From assembly GCA_001263235.1 (NCBI GenBank), contig LGRD01000030.1, forward strand, positions 248,001-312,000: 64,000 bases of DNA, read 5' to 3'. A model generated the notes under the pieces. It had not been told where the DNA came from, did not search any database, and worked only from the letters and a program-made list of their open reading frames with translations. Position 1 is the first letter of the stretch. Each line of letters opens with the position of its first letter. Origin of the DNA: Methylibium sp. NZG (GTDB taxonomy: Bacteria; Pseudomonadota; Gammaproteobacteria; Burkholderiales; Burkholderiaceae_C). The position numbers and the translations under genes were made by a program. Shown here in pieces: positions 38,746 to 48,581 of the stretch.

Positions 38746-41316
38746 ATGCAACGCGCCGACCCAGCCGCCAAAACCCCGAAGTCGGCCAAGAATCGGGTCG
38801 AGCGGCTGTTCGGTCAGTGGTGGCGGCGCCAGTCCGCAGCCCGGCAGGATCGGTTGGCGACATTCGGTCCGCTGGCGTCGGTGGTGCTGTTTCTCGCGGC
38901 GATCATCCTTGCGTTCTGGTACCTGCGCAATGAGGAATTCGAGCGCGAACAGGAGTCGGTCAAGCGCGACACCGAGATCTCGCAGCAGCAGATTCGGCTG
39001 CGCTTGATCGAGAACCAGGAACAGTTGGTGCGCATTGCGCGCGAAATCGCCACCCAGGCGATCGACCCGGCCGACTTCATCACCCAGGCCGAGAGCTTTG
39101 CGCGCGAGCGGCCAGAGATCACCAACCTGATCTGGCTCGGCCCGAACCGCGCGCGCAAGGCCAGCCACTCGGCCACCACGTTCCACGCCGAGGCGGGGCT
39201 GCTGGGTGACGGCACATCGGCGTCGCTTCCCCAGCCGGGCAAGCCCAATGAGCCGGAAGCCGCTTTCACGACCACACGCAGCCTGCGCCAGCCCGTCTAT
39301 TCGCAGCCGTTCACCGACAGCTACGGCATGGCAGTCTTCCAGGTGCATGTGCCGCTGATCGATCACAACGCCTTCGTGGGCGCGCTGATCGCCGAGTACT
39401 CGGTCGAGAACCTGATGCGCTACTTCGTGCCTGCCGAGGTGTCGAACCGGCATGCCATCACGCTCGTCGATGCGCAAGACCGTGCGCTGGCCAGCACCGT
39501 CATGCCGATGCCGGGCAGCACGCCGCAGCGCGCGGCCATCGTGCACGAGGTGCCCGTGGCGCCCGTGGGCAACGGCCTGATCCTGCGCGGCCAGGGCTAC
39601 CGCACCTCGATCGGCCTGATCGGCAACACCTTGTTCTGGATGGTCGCCGCGCTGTCGCTGCTGACGCTGTGGATGTTGCTCGGCACCTGGCGCCACATGG
39701 GGCGCCGGCTGCAGATGCAACGCACGCTGGTGTCTGAGACCAACTTCCGGCGCGCGATGGAAAACTCGATGCTCACCGGCATGCGCGCGATGGACAAGGC
39801 CGGCAAGATCACCTACGTCAACCCCGCCTTCTGCGCGATGACCGGCTTTTCTGAAGCCGACCTGATGGGCCGCATGCCGCCCTTCCCGTACTGGCCGCCG
39901 GAGCGGCTCGAAGAAAACTCGCGCCTGCTGCAACAGGAGCTGCAGGGCCGCAGCCCAGCCGGCGGCATCGAGGTGAAGGTGCAGCGCAAGGACGGCTCGC
40001 AGTTCGACTCGCGCATGTACGTGTCGCCGCTGATCGACTCCAAGGGCCAGCAGACAGGCTGGATGACCTCGATGACCAACATCACCGAAGCCAAGCGCAT
40101 CCGAGACCAGTTGTCTGCATCACACGAGCGCTTCACCACGGTGCTGGAGGGGCTGGATGCGGCGGTGTCTGTGCTGTCGGTGCAGCAAGGCGAGCTGCTG
40201 TTTGCCAACCGGTCCTACCGGCTGTGGTTCGGTGCGGAGTCGCAAGGCCATGCGCTGCTGGCCGGTGGCGAGCCGGGCCGGCCCTACATGGCCGAAGGCG
40301 ACGACTCGGTGGACAACCTCGGCGGCCTGCCGACGCAGGAGTTGACCGACGCGGGCTCGGACTCGCGCGAGGTCTTCATCGACTCGCTTCAGAAGTGGTT
40401 CGAGGTGCGGGCGCGCTACCTGCAATGGACCGACGGCCGGCTGGCGCAAATGCTGATCGCAACAGACATCACCGCTCGCCGCCACGCCGAAGCCCTGGCC
40501 GCCAGCCAGGCCGAGCGGGCGCAGGCCACGAGCCGGCTGATGACGATGGGCGAGATGGCGTCGTCGGTAGCGCACGAGTTGAACCAGCCGCTCACCGCCA
40601 TCACCAACTACTGCAACGGCATGGTCTCGCGTGTGAAGGGCGACGCGATCGAGAAGGACGACCTCGTCGCTGCGCTCGAGAAAACCTCGCGGCAGGCCGA
40701 GCGTGCGGGCCAGATCATCCACCGCATCCGCAACTTCGTGAAACGCAACGAGCCGCAGCGGCTGGCAACCCAGGCGCGCAGCATCGTCGACGACGCGGTC
40801 GATCTGGCCGGCATCGAGCTGCGCCGCCGCAATGTCACCATCCAGACCTACGTGGCGCAGCGCATGCCCACGCTGATGGTCGACCCGATCCTGATCGAGC
40901 AGGTGCTTTTGAACCTGCTGAAGAACGCCGCCGAAGCGATCGACAACGCACAGCTGCCGCAGGCGCGCCGCAACATCGAGCTGCGTGTGATCCCGCGCCA
41001 CAGCGCCGAAGAAGGCGGCGTGATCGAGTTCAGCGTGACCGACATGGGCCCCGGGTTGAAGGAAGAAGTGATCGCGCGGCTGTATGAGGCCTTCTTCTCG
41101 ACCAAGGCCGACGGCATGGGCATCGGCCTGAGCTTGTGCCGCTCGATCATCGAGAGCCACCGAGGCCGGATCCGCGCACAGAACCTCTACAATGGTGCTG
41201 TCGTGACGGGGTGCAGATTTTCGTTCACGCTGCCGGTGGAAATCTCCCGGCCGGAAGCCCCGTCATCCACCAACGCGGCCAGCACCACGGCCACCAACAC
41301 GGCCGTCACCACATGA
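38746..41316 (+). CDS. Membrane PAS-domain sensor histidine kinase (DctB/FixL-like)
   Basis: 856 residues. Transmembrane helix 1 (about 38-61), a periplasmic sensor of about 225 residues, and transmembrane helix 2 (about 286-312) are followed by two PAS domains (about 330-445 and 460-585) and the kinase core. The H-box SSVAHELNQPLTAITNY holds the phospho-His near 608, in the HPK4 form with ELNQPL. The ATPase domain has LLNLLKNAAEAI (N box), DMGPGL (G1) and GMGIGLSLCRSI (G2). Its stop overlaps the start of a FixJ-type regulator, its evident partner. The signal sensed is unknown; proximity to aceE hints at carbon or redox state. Confidence 0.92.
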   Translation: MQRADPAAKTPKSAKNRVERLFGQWWRRQSAARQDRLATFGPLASVVLFLAAIILAFWYLRNEEFEREQESVKRDTEISQQQIRLRLIENQEQLVRIAREIATQAIDPADFITQAESFARERPEITNLIWLGPNRARKASHSATTFHAEAGLLGDGTSASLPQPGKPNEPEAAFTTTRSLRQPVYSQPFTDSYGMAVFQVHVPLIDHNAFVGALIAEYSVENLMRYFVPAEVSNRHAITLVDAQDRALASTVMPMPGSTPQRAAIVHEVPVAPVGNGLILRGQGYRTSIGLIGNTLFWMVAALSLLTLWMLLGTWRHMGRRLQMQRTLVSETNFRRAMENSMLTGMRAMDKAGKITYVNPAFCAMTGFSEADLMGRMPPFPYWPPERLEENSRLLQQELQGRSPAGGIEVKVQRKDGSQFDSRMYVSPLIDSKGQQTGWMTSMTNITEAKRIRDQLSASHERFTTVLEGLDAAVSVLSVQQGELLFANRSYRLWFGAESQGHALLAGGEPGRPYMAEGDDSVDNLGGLPTQELTDAGSDSREVFIDSLQKWFEVRARYLQWTDGRLAQMLIATDITARRHAEALAASQAERAQATSRLMTMGEMASSVAHELNQPLTAITNYCNGMVSRVKGDAIEKDDLVAALEKTSRQAERAGQIIHRIRNFVKRNEPQRLATQARSIVDDAVDLAGIELRRRNVTIQTYVAQRMPTLMVDPILIEQVLLNLLKNAAEAIDNAQLPQARRNIELRVIPRHSAEEGGVIEFSVTDMGPGLKEEVIARLYEAFFSTKADGMGIGLSLCRSIIESHRGRIRAQNLYNGAVVTGCRFSFTLPVEISRPEAPSSTNAASTTATNTAVTT

Positions 41317-41945
41317 GCTTGATTCCGAAAAAGGGCACGGTCTACGTTGTCGACGATGACGAAGCGGTGCGTGACTCGCTGCAATGGCTGCTGGAGGGCA
41401 AGGACTACCGGGTCAAGTGCTTCGACTCGGCCGAGTCGTTTCTATCGCGCTTCGACCCGCGCGAAGTGGCCTGCCTCATCGTCGACATCCGCATGGACGG
41501 CATGAGCGGCCTGGAGTTGCAAGACCGGCTGATGGACCGCAAATCGCCGCTGCCGATCGTGTTCATCACCGGTCATGGCGACGTGCCGATGGCCGTGACC
41601 ACGATGAAGAAGGGCGCGATGGACTTCATCGAGAAACCCTTCAAGGAAGAAGAACTCCTCGGCCTGGTGGAGCGCATGCTCGACCAGGCGCGCGCCGCTT
41701 TCTCGCTGCACCAGGAAGCGGCGAGCCGCGACGCGCTGCTGTCGCGCCTGACCACGCGGGAGGCCCAGGTGCTGGAGCGCATCGTCGCCGGCCGGCTGAA
41801 CAAGCAGATCGCCGACGACCTGGGCATCAGCATCAAGACGGTCGAGGCACACCGCGCCAACATCATGGAAAAGCTCAACGCCAACACCGTGGCCGACCTG
41901 CTGAAGATCGCGCTCGGCGCGCAGTCCAAGGCGCCGGCCAGTTGA
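41313..41945 (+). CDS. FixJ/LuxR-type response regulator
   Basis: 210 residues. Receiver domain with acidic pocket VDDDEAVRDSL (13-23), phosphoacceptor Asp58 (CLIVDIRMDG), the Thr in FITGHGD and Lys108 in FIEKPF. A linker and a LuxR-type helix-turn-helix (about 147-205, LTTREAQVLERIVAGRLNKQ then IADDLGISIKTVEAHR) follow. The ATG overlaps the kinase stop (ATGA), so the two proteins are made together. It probably activates transcription when phosphorylated; targets are not visible, though the divergent PDH operon is an obvious candidate. Confidence 0.94.
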   Translation: MSLIPKKGTVYVVDDDEAVRDSLQWLLEGKDYRVKCFDSAESFLSRFDPREVACLIVDIRMDGMSGLELQDRLMDRKSPLPIVFITGHGDVPMAVTTMKKGAMDFIEKPFKEEELLGLVERMLDQARAAFSLHQEAASRDALLSRLTTREAQVLERIVAGRLNKQIADDLGISIKTVEAHRANIMEKLNANTVADLLKIALGAQSKAPAS

Positions 41946-41991
41946 GCGTGCCCGGCCGATCACACGGTCGCATCCCGCATCCACCAACCAC

Positions 41992-42010
41992 ACGGGGCCT
42001 TGCGCCCCGT
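41992..42010 (+). terminator. Hairpin after the response-regulator gene
   Basis: Inverted repeat ACGGGGC / GCCCCGT with loop CTTGC, 46 bases after the regulator stop and 54 before folD. It is followed by TGGCCTGTCTG, not a true T-run, so it may be a weak terminator or a transcript-stabilising hairpin. Confidence 0.4.
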
Positions 42011-42064
42011 TGGCCTGTCTGAGCGCCAGGTTCGCGCTTCTGGAGACTCGATGCTGGAGGTTCG

Positions 42065-42925
42065 ATGGCGGCCCAACTGATCGACGGCACCGCGCTGTCC
42101 AAGCGCATCCGGTCCGACGTGGCGCAGCGCGCGGCGGCGTTGACCGGGCGCGGCGTGCGCCCCGGCCTGGCCGTGGTGCTGGTGGGCGACGACCCAGCCA
42201 GCCAGGTGTACGTGCGCAACAAGGTCCGGGCCTGCGAGGAAGCCGGGTTGTACTCGGTGTTCGAGAAGTACGACGCCGACCTGTCGGAAGCGCAACTGCT
42301 GGCGCGCATCGAGGCGCTGAACCACGACGCCTCGATCCACGGCATCCTGGTCCAGATGCCGCTGCCCAGGCACATCGACGCCCACAAGGTCATCGAGGCG
42401 ATCGCAACCACCAAGGACGTCGACGGCTACTCGGCCCTCAGCGCCGGCGAGCTGATGGCGGGCCTGCCCGGCTTTCGGCCCTGCACGCCGTACGGGTGCA
42501 TGAAGCTGATCGAGAGCACCGGCATCGACCTGCGCGGCAAGCACGCGGTGGTCATCGGCCGCAGCAACACCGTGGGCAAGCCGATGGCGCTGTTGCTGTT
42601 GCAGGCGCATGCCACCGTCACCGTCTGCCACAGTGCCACCACCGACCTGGGCTTGCACACCCGCCAGGCCGACGTGGTGGTGGCCGCGGTGGGCCGACGC
42701 AACACGCTGCGCGCCGACATGGTCAAGCCGGGGGCGATCGTCATCGACGTGGGCATCAACCGCAATGAAGAGGGCAAGCTCTGCGGCGACGTGGACTTTC
42801 CCGCGGTCCGAGAAGTCGCGGCCGCTATCACGCCCGTGCCGGGCGGTGTGGGACCGATGACGATTGCGATGTTGCTGGTCAACACCGTCGAGGCGGCGGA
42901 ACGTTCTGCTGCCGTGACTGTCTGA
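42065..42925 (+). CDS. folD: Methylene-THF dehydrogenase / methenyl-THF cyclohydrolase
   Basis: Bifunctional one-carbon enzyme interconverting 5,10-methylene-, 5,10-methenyl- and 10-formyl-tetrahydrofolate with NADP. 286 residues. The signatures are [17 protein letters not shown] (catalytic Tyr and Lys), the [17 protein letters not shown] block, the Rossmann region [14 protein letters not shown] and the terminal [20 protein letters not shown] lies before the ATG. It is likely read from its own promoter or together with prlC 50 bases downstream. Confidence 0.97.
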   Translation: MAAQLIDGTALSKRIRSDVAQRAAALTGRGVRPGLAVVLVGDDPASQVYVRNKVRACEEAGLYSVFEKYDADLSEAQLLARIEALNHDASIHGILVQMPLPRHIDAHKVIEAIATTKDVDGYSALSAGELMAGLPGFRPCTPYGCMKLIESTGIDLRGKHAVVIGRSNTVGKPMALLLLQAHATVTVCHSATTDLGLHTRQADVVVAAVGRRNTLRADMVKPGAIVIDVGINRNEEGKLCGDVDFPAVREVAAAITPVPGGVGPMTIAMLLVNTVEAAERSAAVTV

Positions 42926-42975
42926 CGGTCGCTTTCCCGGGGCCTTCCTCAACACTTTTTGCTGGATCGACTTCG

Positions 42976-45078
42976 ATGAATCCATTGCTCGACACCGCAG
43001 GCCTGCCGAAATTCGCCGACATCCGGCCGGAGCACGTCACGCCGGCCATCGGCGAATTGCTGGCGAACGCCAACGACGCGTTGGACCGCGCCACCAGCGA
43101 TGCTGTGGCGGCCGACTACGACGCCTTGTCCACCGTGCTCGACGTGGCCACCGAACGGCTCGGCCGCGCCTGGGGCGCCGTGAGCCACCTCAACGCGGTG
43201 GCCGACACGCCCGCCCTGCGCGCCGCCTACACCGAAAACCTGCCCAAGGTCACCGAGTTCCACACCCGCATGGGTGCGGACGAGCGGCTGTTCGCCAAGT
43301 ACCAGGCGGTGCAGGCCGGGCCGGGGGCAGCGCGGCTGAGTGCTGCGCGCAGGAAGGCGCTCACCAACGCGCTGCGCGACTTCGTGTTGTCAGGGGCCGA
43401 ACTCCGCGGCGCGGCGAAGCAGCGGTTCGCGGAACTGCAAGACGCCCAGGCCGAAGCCGCCCAGAGCTTCTCCGAACACGTGCTGGACGCCACCGACCGA
43501 TTCGCCTACTTCGCGACAGAAGCCGAACTCGACGGCGTGCCCGACGACGTGAAGTCTGCTGCGCGCGCAGCGGCGCAGGCGGAGGATCGGTCCAGCTTCA
43601 AGATCACGCTTCACTTTCCGAGCTACTTTCCGGTGTTGCAGTACGGTCGCAACCGCGCGTTGCGCGAAACGCTTTACCGCGCCCACGTGACCCGCGCGAG
43701 CGAACTGGGCGACCCCGCGCACGACAACAGCACGCTGATGCGCGAGCTTTTGGCCATGCGGCAGGAAGAGGCCCAGTTGCTGGGTTTCGCGAGTTATGCC
43801 GAGGTGTCGCTGGTGCCCAAGATGGCGACCTCGGTCCAGCAAGTGCGCGCCTTCTTGGTTGATTTGGCGCGCCGCGCTCGAGCCGGCGCCGAGCGCGACC
43901 TGGCCGAGTTGCGCGAGTTCGCACGCACCGAACTGGCCTTGGACGACCTGCAGGCCTGGGACCTGGCCTTCGTCAGCGAGCGGCTCAAGGAGCAGCGTTA
44001 CGCCTTCAGCGACCAGGAGGTCAAGCAGTACTTCACCGAGCCCAAGGTGCTGGACGGGCTGTTTCGCATCATCGAGACGCTGTTCGAGGTGACCATCCGG
44101 CCCGACGAGGCACAGGTGTGGCACCCGAGCGTGCGCTTCTACCGCATCGAGCGCGCGTCGGCCGGCGCCGTCGATGGTGCGCGCACCCTCGTCGGCCAGT
44201 TCTACCTCGATCTGTACGCCCGCCCCGGCAAGCGCCCCGGCGCCTGGATGGACGAGGTGCGTGGCCGCTGGGCCCGCCCCGACGGGCGGCTGCAGACGCC
44301 GGTGGCCAACCTGGTGTGCAACTTTGCCGCGCCGGTGGAAGTGGATGGGAAACTGCGGCCAGCGCTGCTCACGCACGACGACGTGACGACCTTGTTCCAC
44401 GAGTTCGGCCACGGCTTGCACCACTTGCTGACGCAGGTCGAAGACATCGGCGTGGCGGGCATCTCCGGCGTCGAATGGGACGCGGTCGAATTGCCCAGCC
44501 AGTTCATGGAGAACTTCTGCTGGGAGTGGGACGTTCTCAAACACCTGTCAGCCCACGTCGACAGCGGCGAGCCGCTGCCGCGCGAACTGTTCGAGCGCAT
44601 GCTCGCGGCGAAGAACTTCCACAGCGGGCTGGCCACCGTGCGGCAGGTCGAGTTCGCGCTGACCGACATGCGGCTGCATGCCGAGCCCGGCTGCGAGGCC
44701 GATATCCAACGCGTCGCCGACGAGGTCCGCCGCGAGGTGGCGGTGGTGCCGGCGCCGCCCTTCAACCGCTTCCTTCACAGCTTCTCGCACATCTTTGCGG
44801 GTGGCTACTCAGCCGGCTACTACAGCTACAAGTGGGCCGAGGTGCTGTCGGCCGACGCCTGGAGCGCGTTCGAGGAGTCGGCGCATAACGGCAGCGTGCT
44901 CAACGTCGAGACCGGCCGGCGCTACCGCCAGAGCGTGCTCGAAGTCGGTGGCAGCCGCAGCGCGATGGACAGCTTCAAGGCCTTTCGTGGCCGCGAGCCG
45001 AGCATCGACGCATTGTTACGTCACCAAGGGTTGCTCGCGGCCAGTGCAACTTCGGCAAGCGCGGCAAATGTGCCTTGA
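42976..45078 (+). CDS. prlC: Oligopeptidase A (M3 family zinc metallopeptidase)
   Basis: Cytoplasmic thimet-type endopeptidase that degrades short peptides, including cleaved signal peptides. 700 residues, near E. coli PrlC (680). The zinc motif HEFGH is at 475-479 (LFHEFGHGLHHLL), with the third ligand Glu downstream (SQFMENFCWEWD). The C-terminal motif FSHIFAGGYSAGYYSYKWAE is diagnostic of the M3A group. The start ATG gives MNPLLDTAGLPKFADI, the usual family start. Confidence 0.96.
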   Translation: MNPLLDTAGLPKFADIRPEHVTPAIGELLANANDALDRATSDAVAADYDALSTVLDVATERLGRAWGAVSHLNAVADTPALRAAYTENLPKVTEFHTRMGADERLFAKYQAVQAGPGAARLSAARRKALTNALRDFVLSGAELRGAAKQRFAELQDAQAEAAQSFSEHVLDATDRFAYFATEAELDGVPDDVKSAARAAAQAEDRSSFKITLHFPSYFPVLQYGRNRALRETLYRAHVTRASELGDPAHDNSTLMRELLAMRQEEAQLLGFASYAEVSLVPKMATSVQQVRAFLVDLARRARAGAERDLAELREFARTELALDDLQAWDLAFVSERLKEQRYAFSDQEVKQYFTEPKVLDGLFRIIETLFEVTIRPDEAQVWHPSVRFYRIERASAGAVDGARTLVGQFYLDLYARPGKRPGAWMDEVRGRWARPDGRLQTPVANLVCNFAAPVEVDGKLRPALLTHDDVTTLFHEFGHGLHHLLTQVEDIGVAGISGVEWDAVELPSQFMENFCWEWDVLKHLSAHVDSGEPLPRELFERMLAAKNFHSGLATVRQVEFALTDMRLHAEPGCEADIQRVADEVRREVAVVPAPPFNRFLHSFSHIFAGGYSAGYYSYKWAEVLSADAWSAFEESAHNGSVLNVETGRRYRQSVLEVGGSRSAMDSFKAFRGREPSIDALLRHQGLLAASATSASAANVP

Positions 45079-45134
45079 ACCGAGTGGTTCACTGCGTTAG
45101 ATTCGTTCGTGATGCCTTGTACCGGAGACCGCCC

Positions 45135-45785
45135 ATGACCCACCGCCTCTCGCCCCCGATAACGCCCGCGATGCTGTCGGCGGCCGCGCTGCTGTGCGCA
45201 GCGCTTGCCGCGACGCCCGCGTTGGCGCAGTACAAGGTGGTCGGCCCCGACGGAAAGACGACCTACACCGACCGGCCCCCGGCCCCGGCCGGCGGCAACG
45301 TCACCGCACTCGGCGCGCGTGGCACGCCCGTCACCACCGAGGTGGCGCTGCCGCAGGAGTTGCGCCAGGCCACGTCGCGCTTTCCGGCCACGCTGTACGT
45401 CACCACCAGCGCCTGCGAGCCGTGCGACGGCGCGCGCCAATTGCTGCGCCAGCGCGGCGTGCCCTTCACCGAAAAGCAGGTCGTGACCGCCGAGGACAGC
45501 GAGGCACTCGAGCGCCTCACCGGCGCGCGCGACGCACCCACGCTGACGCTGGGTGCGCAGACGCTCAAAGGCTTGTCCGCCGAGGTCTGGAACTCCTACC
45601 TCGACGCGGCCGGCTACCCGCGAGAGTCGCGCCTGCCGGCGAACTACCAGTACCCGGCCGCCAGCCCGTTGACCGAGCGGCGCGAGGCGGCCCGCGTCGC
45701 CCCGCCGGCACCGCGCCCTGCCGCTCGTGCCGAGCCCGCGCCGGCGCCAGCAGCGCCTCCTGCGCCAGGAACCATCCGCTTCTGA
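45135..45785 (+). CDS. Exported DUF4124 plus glutaredoxin-like protein
   Basis: 216 residues. The signal peptide ends near ALAQ (about 32); a DUF4124 segment follows (YKVVGPDGKTTYTDRPPAP), then a glutaredoxin/thioredoxin-fold domain (about 84-165). That domain has the redox pair CEPC in TTSACEPCDGA and the cis-Pro in DAPTLTLG. The last 45 residues are Pro/Ala/Arg-rich and probably disordered. It may work as a periplasmic thiol-disulfide protein; no partner is evident. GGAGA lies 7 bases before the ATG. It follows prlC by 56 bases. Confidence 0.85.
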   Translation: MTHRLSPPITPAMLSAAALLCAALAATPALAQYKVVGPDGKTTYTDRPPAPAGGNVTALGARGTPVTTEVALPQELRQATSRFPATLYVTTSACEPCDGARQLLRQRGVPFTEKQVVTAEDSEALERLTGARDAPTLTLGAQTLKGLSAEVWNSYLDAAGYPRESRLPANYQYPAASPLTERREAARVAPPAPRPAARAEPAPAPAAPPAPGTIRF

Positions 45786-45786
45786 A

Positions 45787-45807
45787 CCGGACTGCAGTTC
45801 AGTCCGG
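45787..45807. terminator. Convergent hairpin between the glutaredoxin-like gene and the MFS gene
   Basis: Perfect 8-bp inverted repeat CCGGACTG / CAGTCCGG with loop CAGTT, starting 2 bases after one stop codon and covering the stop of the opposite gene. It has no T-run. It is positioned as a bidirectional terminator. Confidence 0.5.
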
Positions 45808-47016
45808 CGCTGCGCCGGTGGCGCTGCTCCCGCTGCTCCCGATGCGTCGGGCCTGAAAGCTGCCTGCGGCCAGCGCGGCCGCCATCATCCAGAACAGGCT
45901 GGCCGCGCCCAACGCGGCGCCGGCCAGGCCGAACATCAACGGCATCAGCGTGCTCGACGTGTTGATCGTCATCGACCGCAACGCGATGGCCTCGCCGTGG
46001 CGCTGCGGTGGCGTGATCTGGTGCAAGGTGCTCATGATCATCGGCTGCACCGCCCCCAGCGCCACGCCGAGCACGATGGCGCAGCCCATCATCGCCCACA
46101 CCGAGTCGGCGAGCGGGTAGACGACGAACACGGCGGCAGTGCAAAGCATCGCGCCCACCAGCACAGCCGATTCGCGCAGGCGGTGCGCCACGCCGGGAAT
46201 CACCAACCGCACCAGCGCCACCGACGCAGCAAACCCGCCCAGCACCCAGCCGATCGCCGACGCACTGAAGCCGCGCTCGTGGCCGAGGATCGGCACGACG
46301 AAGGTGTGCACGTCCCAGCTCGACGAGATCAGCCAGTTCACCAGCAGCAAGCGGCGCAAGCCGGGCGTCTTGAGCAAGTCCCATGAACCGTGCGGCCGCT
46401 GCATGTCACCACGCGCCAGCGGCGCCTCGACCGGCACGCGTCGCGCCCACCACAAGCTCAGCAAGGGCAGCAGGCTCAGGGCAACAAAAGCGGTGCGAAA
46501 CCCACCCACGTCGATCAACACGCCCGCCAACACCGGCCCGACCACGTTCGATATCGCGGGCGCCAGGCCGAGCCAGCTGAAGACACGCTTGAGGTCGGTG
46601 CCGTCGCTCGCCGTGCGGCTGGCGGCGCGCTGGATCGCGATCAAGCCGAAGTTGGCGCCAGCGCCCACCAGGCTGGCCGCCAAGCACATCACCCAAAACG
46701 AGGCGTCTGCAAGCCACGTGGACAGCACCGCAACAACGCCACCCGTCACCGTCAAGGCCACGGCAATTCGCATCGGCCGGTGGTAGCCGTGCCGGTCCGC
46801 CAGCCGCCCGGCTTGCAGCGCCAGCACGATGGGCGCAGCGGCGAACAAGCCCAGCAGCACGCCCACAGCCCACTCCGAGTGCCCCTGCCGCAGGGCCTGC
46901 AAGGGTGCTGCCATGCGCACTCCCGCCATGCACGAGTGCAGCCCGATCTGGCCGATGATCAGCGCCAGCAGTGCTGGCGTGAGGCCCGCCCGAGAGCCGC
47001 CCGGCGAGTCCGCCAC
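45799..47016 (-). CDS. MFS transporter
   Basis: 405-residue polytopic membrane protein with 12 predicted helices and the MFS loop-2 motif (AGRLADRHGYHRPMR). SWLGLAPAISNVVGPVLAGVLID in TM5 is reminiscent of exporters. The GTG start sits 1 base after the rmuC stop and has GAGGAG 11 bases upstream. An ATG at 47055 would overlap rmuC by 38 bases and add 13 residues of odd composition. It is second gene of an rmuC-led unit. The substrate is unknown. Confidence 0.86.
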   Translation of the reverse strand: MADSPGGSRAGLTPALLALIIGQIGLHSCMAGVRMAAPLQALRQGHSEWAVGVLLGLFAAAPIVLALQAGRLADRHGYHRPMRIAVALTVTGGVVAVLSTWLADASFWVMCLAASLVGAGANFGLIAIQRAASRTASDGTDLKRVFSWLGLAPAISNVVGPVLAGVLIDVGGFRTAFVALSLLPLLSLWWARRVPVEAPLARGDMQRPHGSWDLLKTPGLRRLLLVNWLISSSWDVHTFVVPILGHERGFSASAIGWVLGGFAASVALVRLVIPGVAHRLRESAVLVGAMLCTAAVFVVYPLADSVWAMMGCAIVLGVALGAVQPMIMSTLHQITPPQRHGEAIALRSMTINTSSTLMPLMFGLAGAALGAASLFWMMAAALAAGSFQARRIGSSGSSATGAAPD

Positions 47017-47017
47017 G

Positions 47018-48508
47018 TCAGGCGCTCTCCTCGTCGGCCGCATCGGCCTCGACACCTGGCAGCAGCAACTGCGTCTTGGTGTCCGACAGCCCTTCCACTT
47101 CCTTCAGCTTGCGGCGCATCACGTTCGTGCGCGTCTGCGCTTCGTCGATGGTGCTGCTGGCTTCGTCGAGCTTCTTCTTGGTCCGCGCCAGCACGGCGCC
47201 GAACTTGTTGAACTCGGTCTTCACCGCGCCCAGTACTTCCCACACTTCCGAGCTGCGCTTCTCAAGCGCGAGCGTGCGAAAGCCCATCTGCAGGCTGCTC
47301 AACGTGGCCAGCAGGGTGGTCGGCCCGGCCAGCGTGACGCGGTGCTCGCGCTGCAGCGCCTCCATCAGCCCGGGGCGGCGCAGTGCCTCGGCGTACAAGC
47401 CTTCGGTGGGAACGAACAGGATCGCGAACTCGGTCGTGTGCGGCGGGGCCACGTACTTTTCGTGGATCGCCTTCGCTTCGGCGCGCAAGCGTTGCTCGAT
47501 CGCCCTGCCCGCCGCTTCGGCCGCGGGCGCGTCGGCGCGCTCTTGCGCGTCGAGCAGGCGCTCGTAGTCCTCGCGCGGGAACTTCGCGTCGATCGGCAAC
47601 CACAGCGGGTCGCCGTCGTCGCGCCGGCCTGGCAGCTTGATGGCGAACTCGACCCGCGCACCGCTGCCCGGCACCGTCTCGACGTTGACGCCGTATTGCT
47701 GTGGCGTGAACACCTGCTCGAGCAGGCCGGCCAGTTGCACCTCGCCGAACACGCCGCGCGACTTGACGTTCGTCAGCACCCGGTTCAGCGAGCCCACGTC
47801 CTTGGCCAGCAGGTGCATCTCGCCCAGGCCGCGGTGCACCTGGTCGAGCCGGTCGGCGACCTGCTTGAAGCTCTCGCCCAGGCGCTGTTCGAGCGTGGCG
47901 TGCAGCTTTTCGTCGACCGTTGCGCGCATCTGCTCCAGCTTCAACTCGTTGCCCTGCTGCAGCGCGCCGAGCTTTTGTTCGACGGTGGCGCGCACCTCGG
48001 CCAGGCGGCGCTCGTTCGCGTCCGACAACGCGCGCAGTTGTTCGTTCAAGGCGTCGCCGAAGCGCTGCAGGCCTTGCGCGCCGGCCTCCGCCTGGCGCTT
48101 GAGCGCCTGGTCCTGCGCCTCGCGGCTGGCCTGGTTCAACTGCGCGAGTGATGTGGTGGCCGTTTGCAGCGCCTGCGACACCGCCTGCTGCATCGCGGCA
48201 AGCTGGGTACGCAGCGAGTCGATCTGCTCGTTCTGCGTGCGCGCCACGTCGCCGGACTGGTTGAGCAGGGTCTGCTGGAACAGCGTCAACGTGGACGCCA
48301 GTTCCTGGCGCGAACTGCGCGCGCTGGTCTGCACTTCGGTGCGCAACTCGCGTTCGAGGTGGTCGGCCTGGCTGCGCGCCGTGCTTTGCACGTCGTCGGC
48401 CAACGCGCTGAAGGCCGAGGTGTCAGCGCGCCGCAAGATCAGCCACAGCAGCAGGATCAAGCACAGCGCGGTCAGCACCAGCAGCGCAGGCATCAGCCAA
48501 TCGGTCAT
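47018..48508 (-). CDS. rmuC: DNA recombination protein RmuC
   Basis: 496 residues. N-terminal membrane anchor (LMPALLVLTALCLILLLWLILRR, about 3-26), a long coiled coil (about 40-230, Gln/Leu/Ala heptads) and the RmuC nuclease-like domain. The conserved stretch PIDAKFPREDYERL lies at about 300, FVPTEGLYAEALR follows, and LMGFRTLALEKRS-like sequence comes near 395. RmuC limits inversions at short inverted repeats in E. coli, and its domain belongs to the PD-(D/E)XK-type fold group. The coiled-coil part may tether it to the membrane. Confidence 0.94.
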   Translation of the reverse strand: MTDWLMPALLVLTALCLILLLWLILRRADTSAFSALADDVQSTARSQADHLERELRTEVQTSARSSRQELASTLTLFQQTLLNQSGDVARTQNEQIDSLRTQLAAMQQAVSQALQTATTSLAQLNQASREAQDQALKRQAEAGAQGLQRFGDALNEQLRALSDANERRLAEVRATVEQKLGALQQGNELKLEQMRATVDEKLHATLEQRLGESFKQVADRLDQVHRGLGEMHLLAKDVGSLNRVLTNVKSRGVFGEVQLAGLLEQVFTPQQYGVNVETVPGSGARVEFAIKLPGRRDDGDPLWLPIDAKFPREDYERLLDAQERADAPAAEAAGRAIEQRLRAEAKAIHEKYVAPPHTTEFAILFVPTEGLYAEALRRPGLMEALQREHRVTLAGPTTLLATLSSLQMGFRTLALEKRSSEVWEVLGAVKTEFNKFGAVLARTKKKLDEASSTIDEAQTRTNVMRRKLKEVEGLSDTKTQLLLPGVEADAADEESA

Positions 48509-48581
48509 GGCTTGATTGTCTCAGGGCTGTGCAGCCGCCCGAGTGCAGCCGCCAGAGTGCAGCGGCCGACCTGACAGCCGC

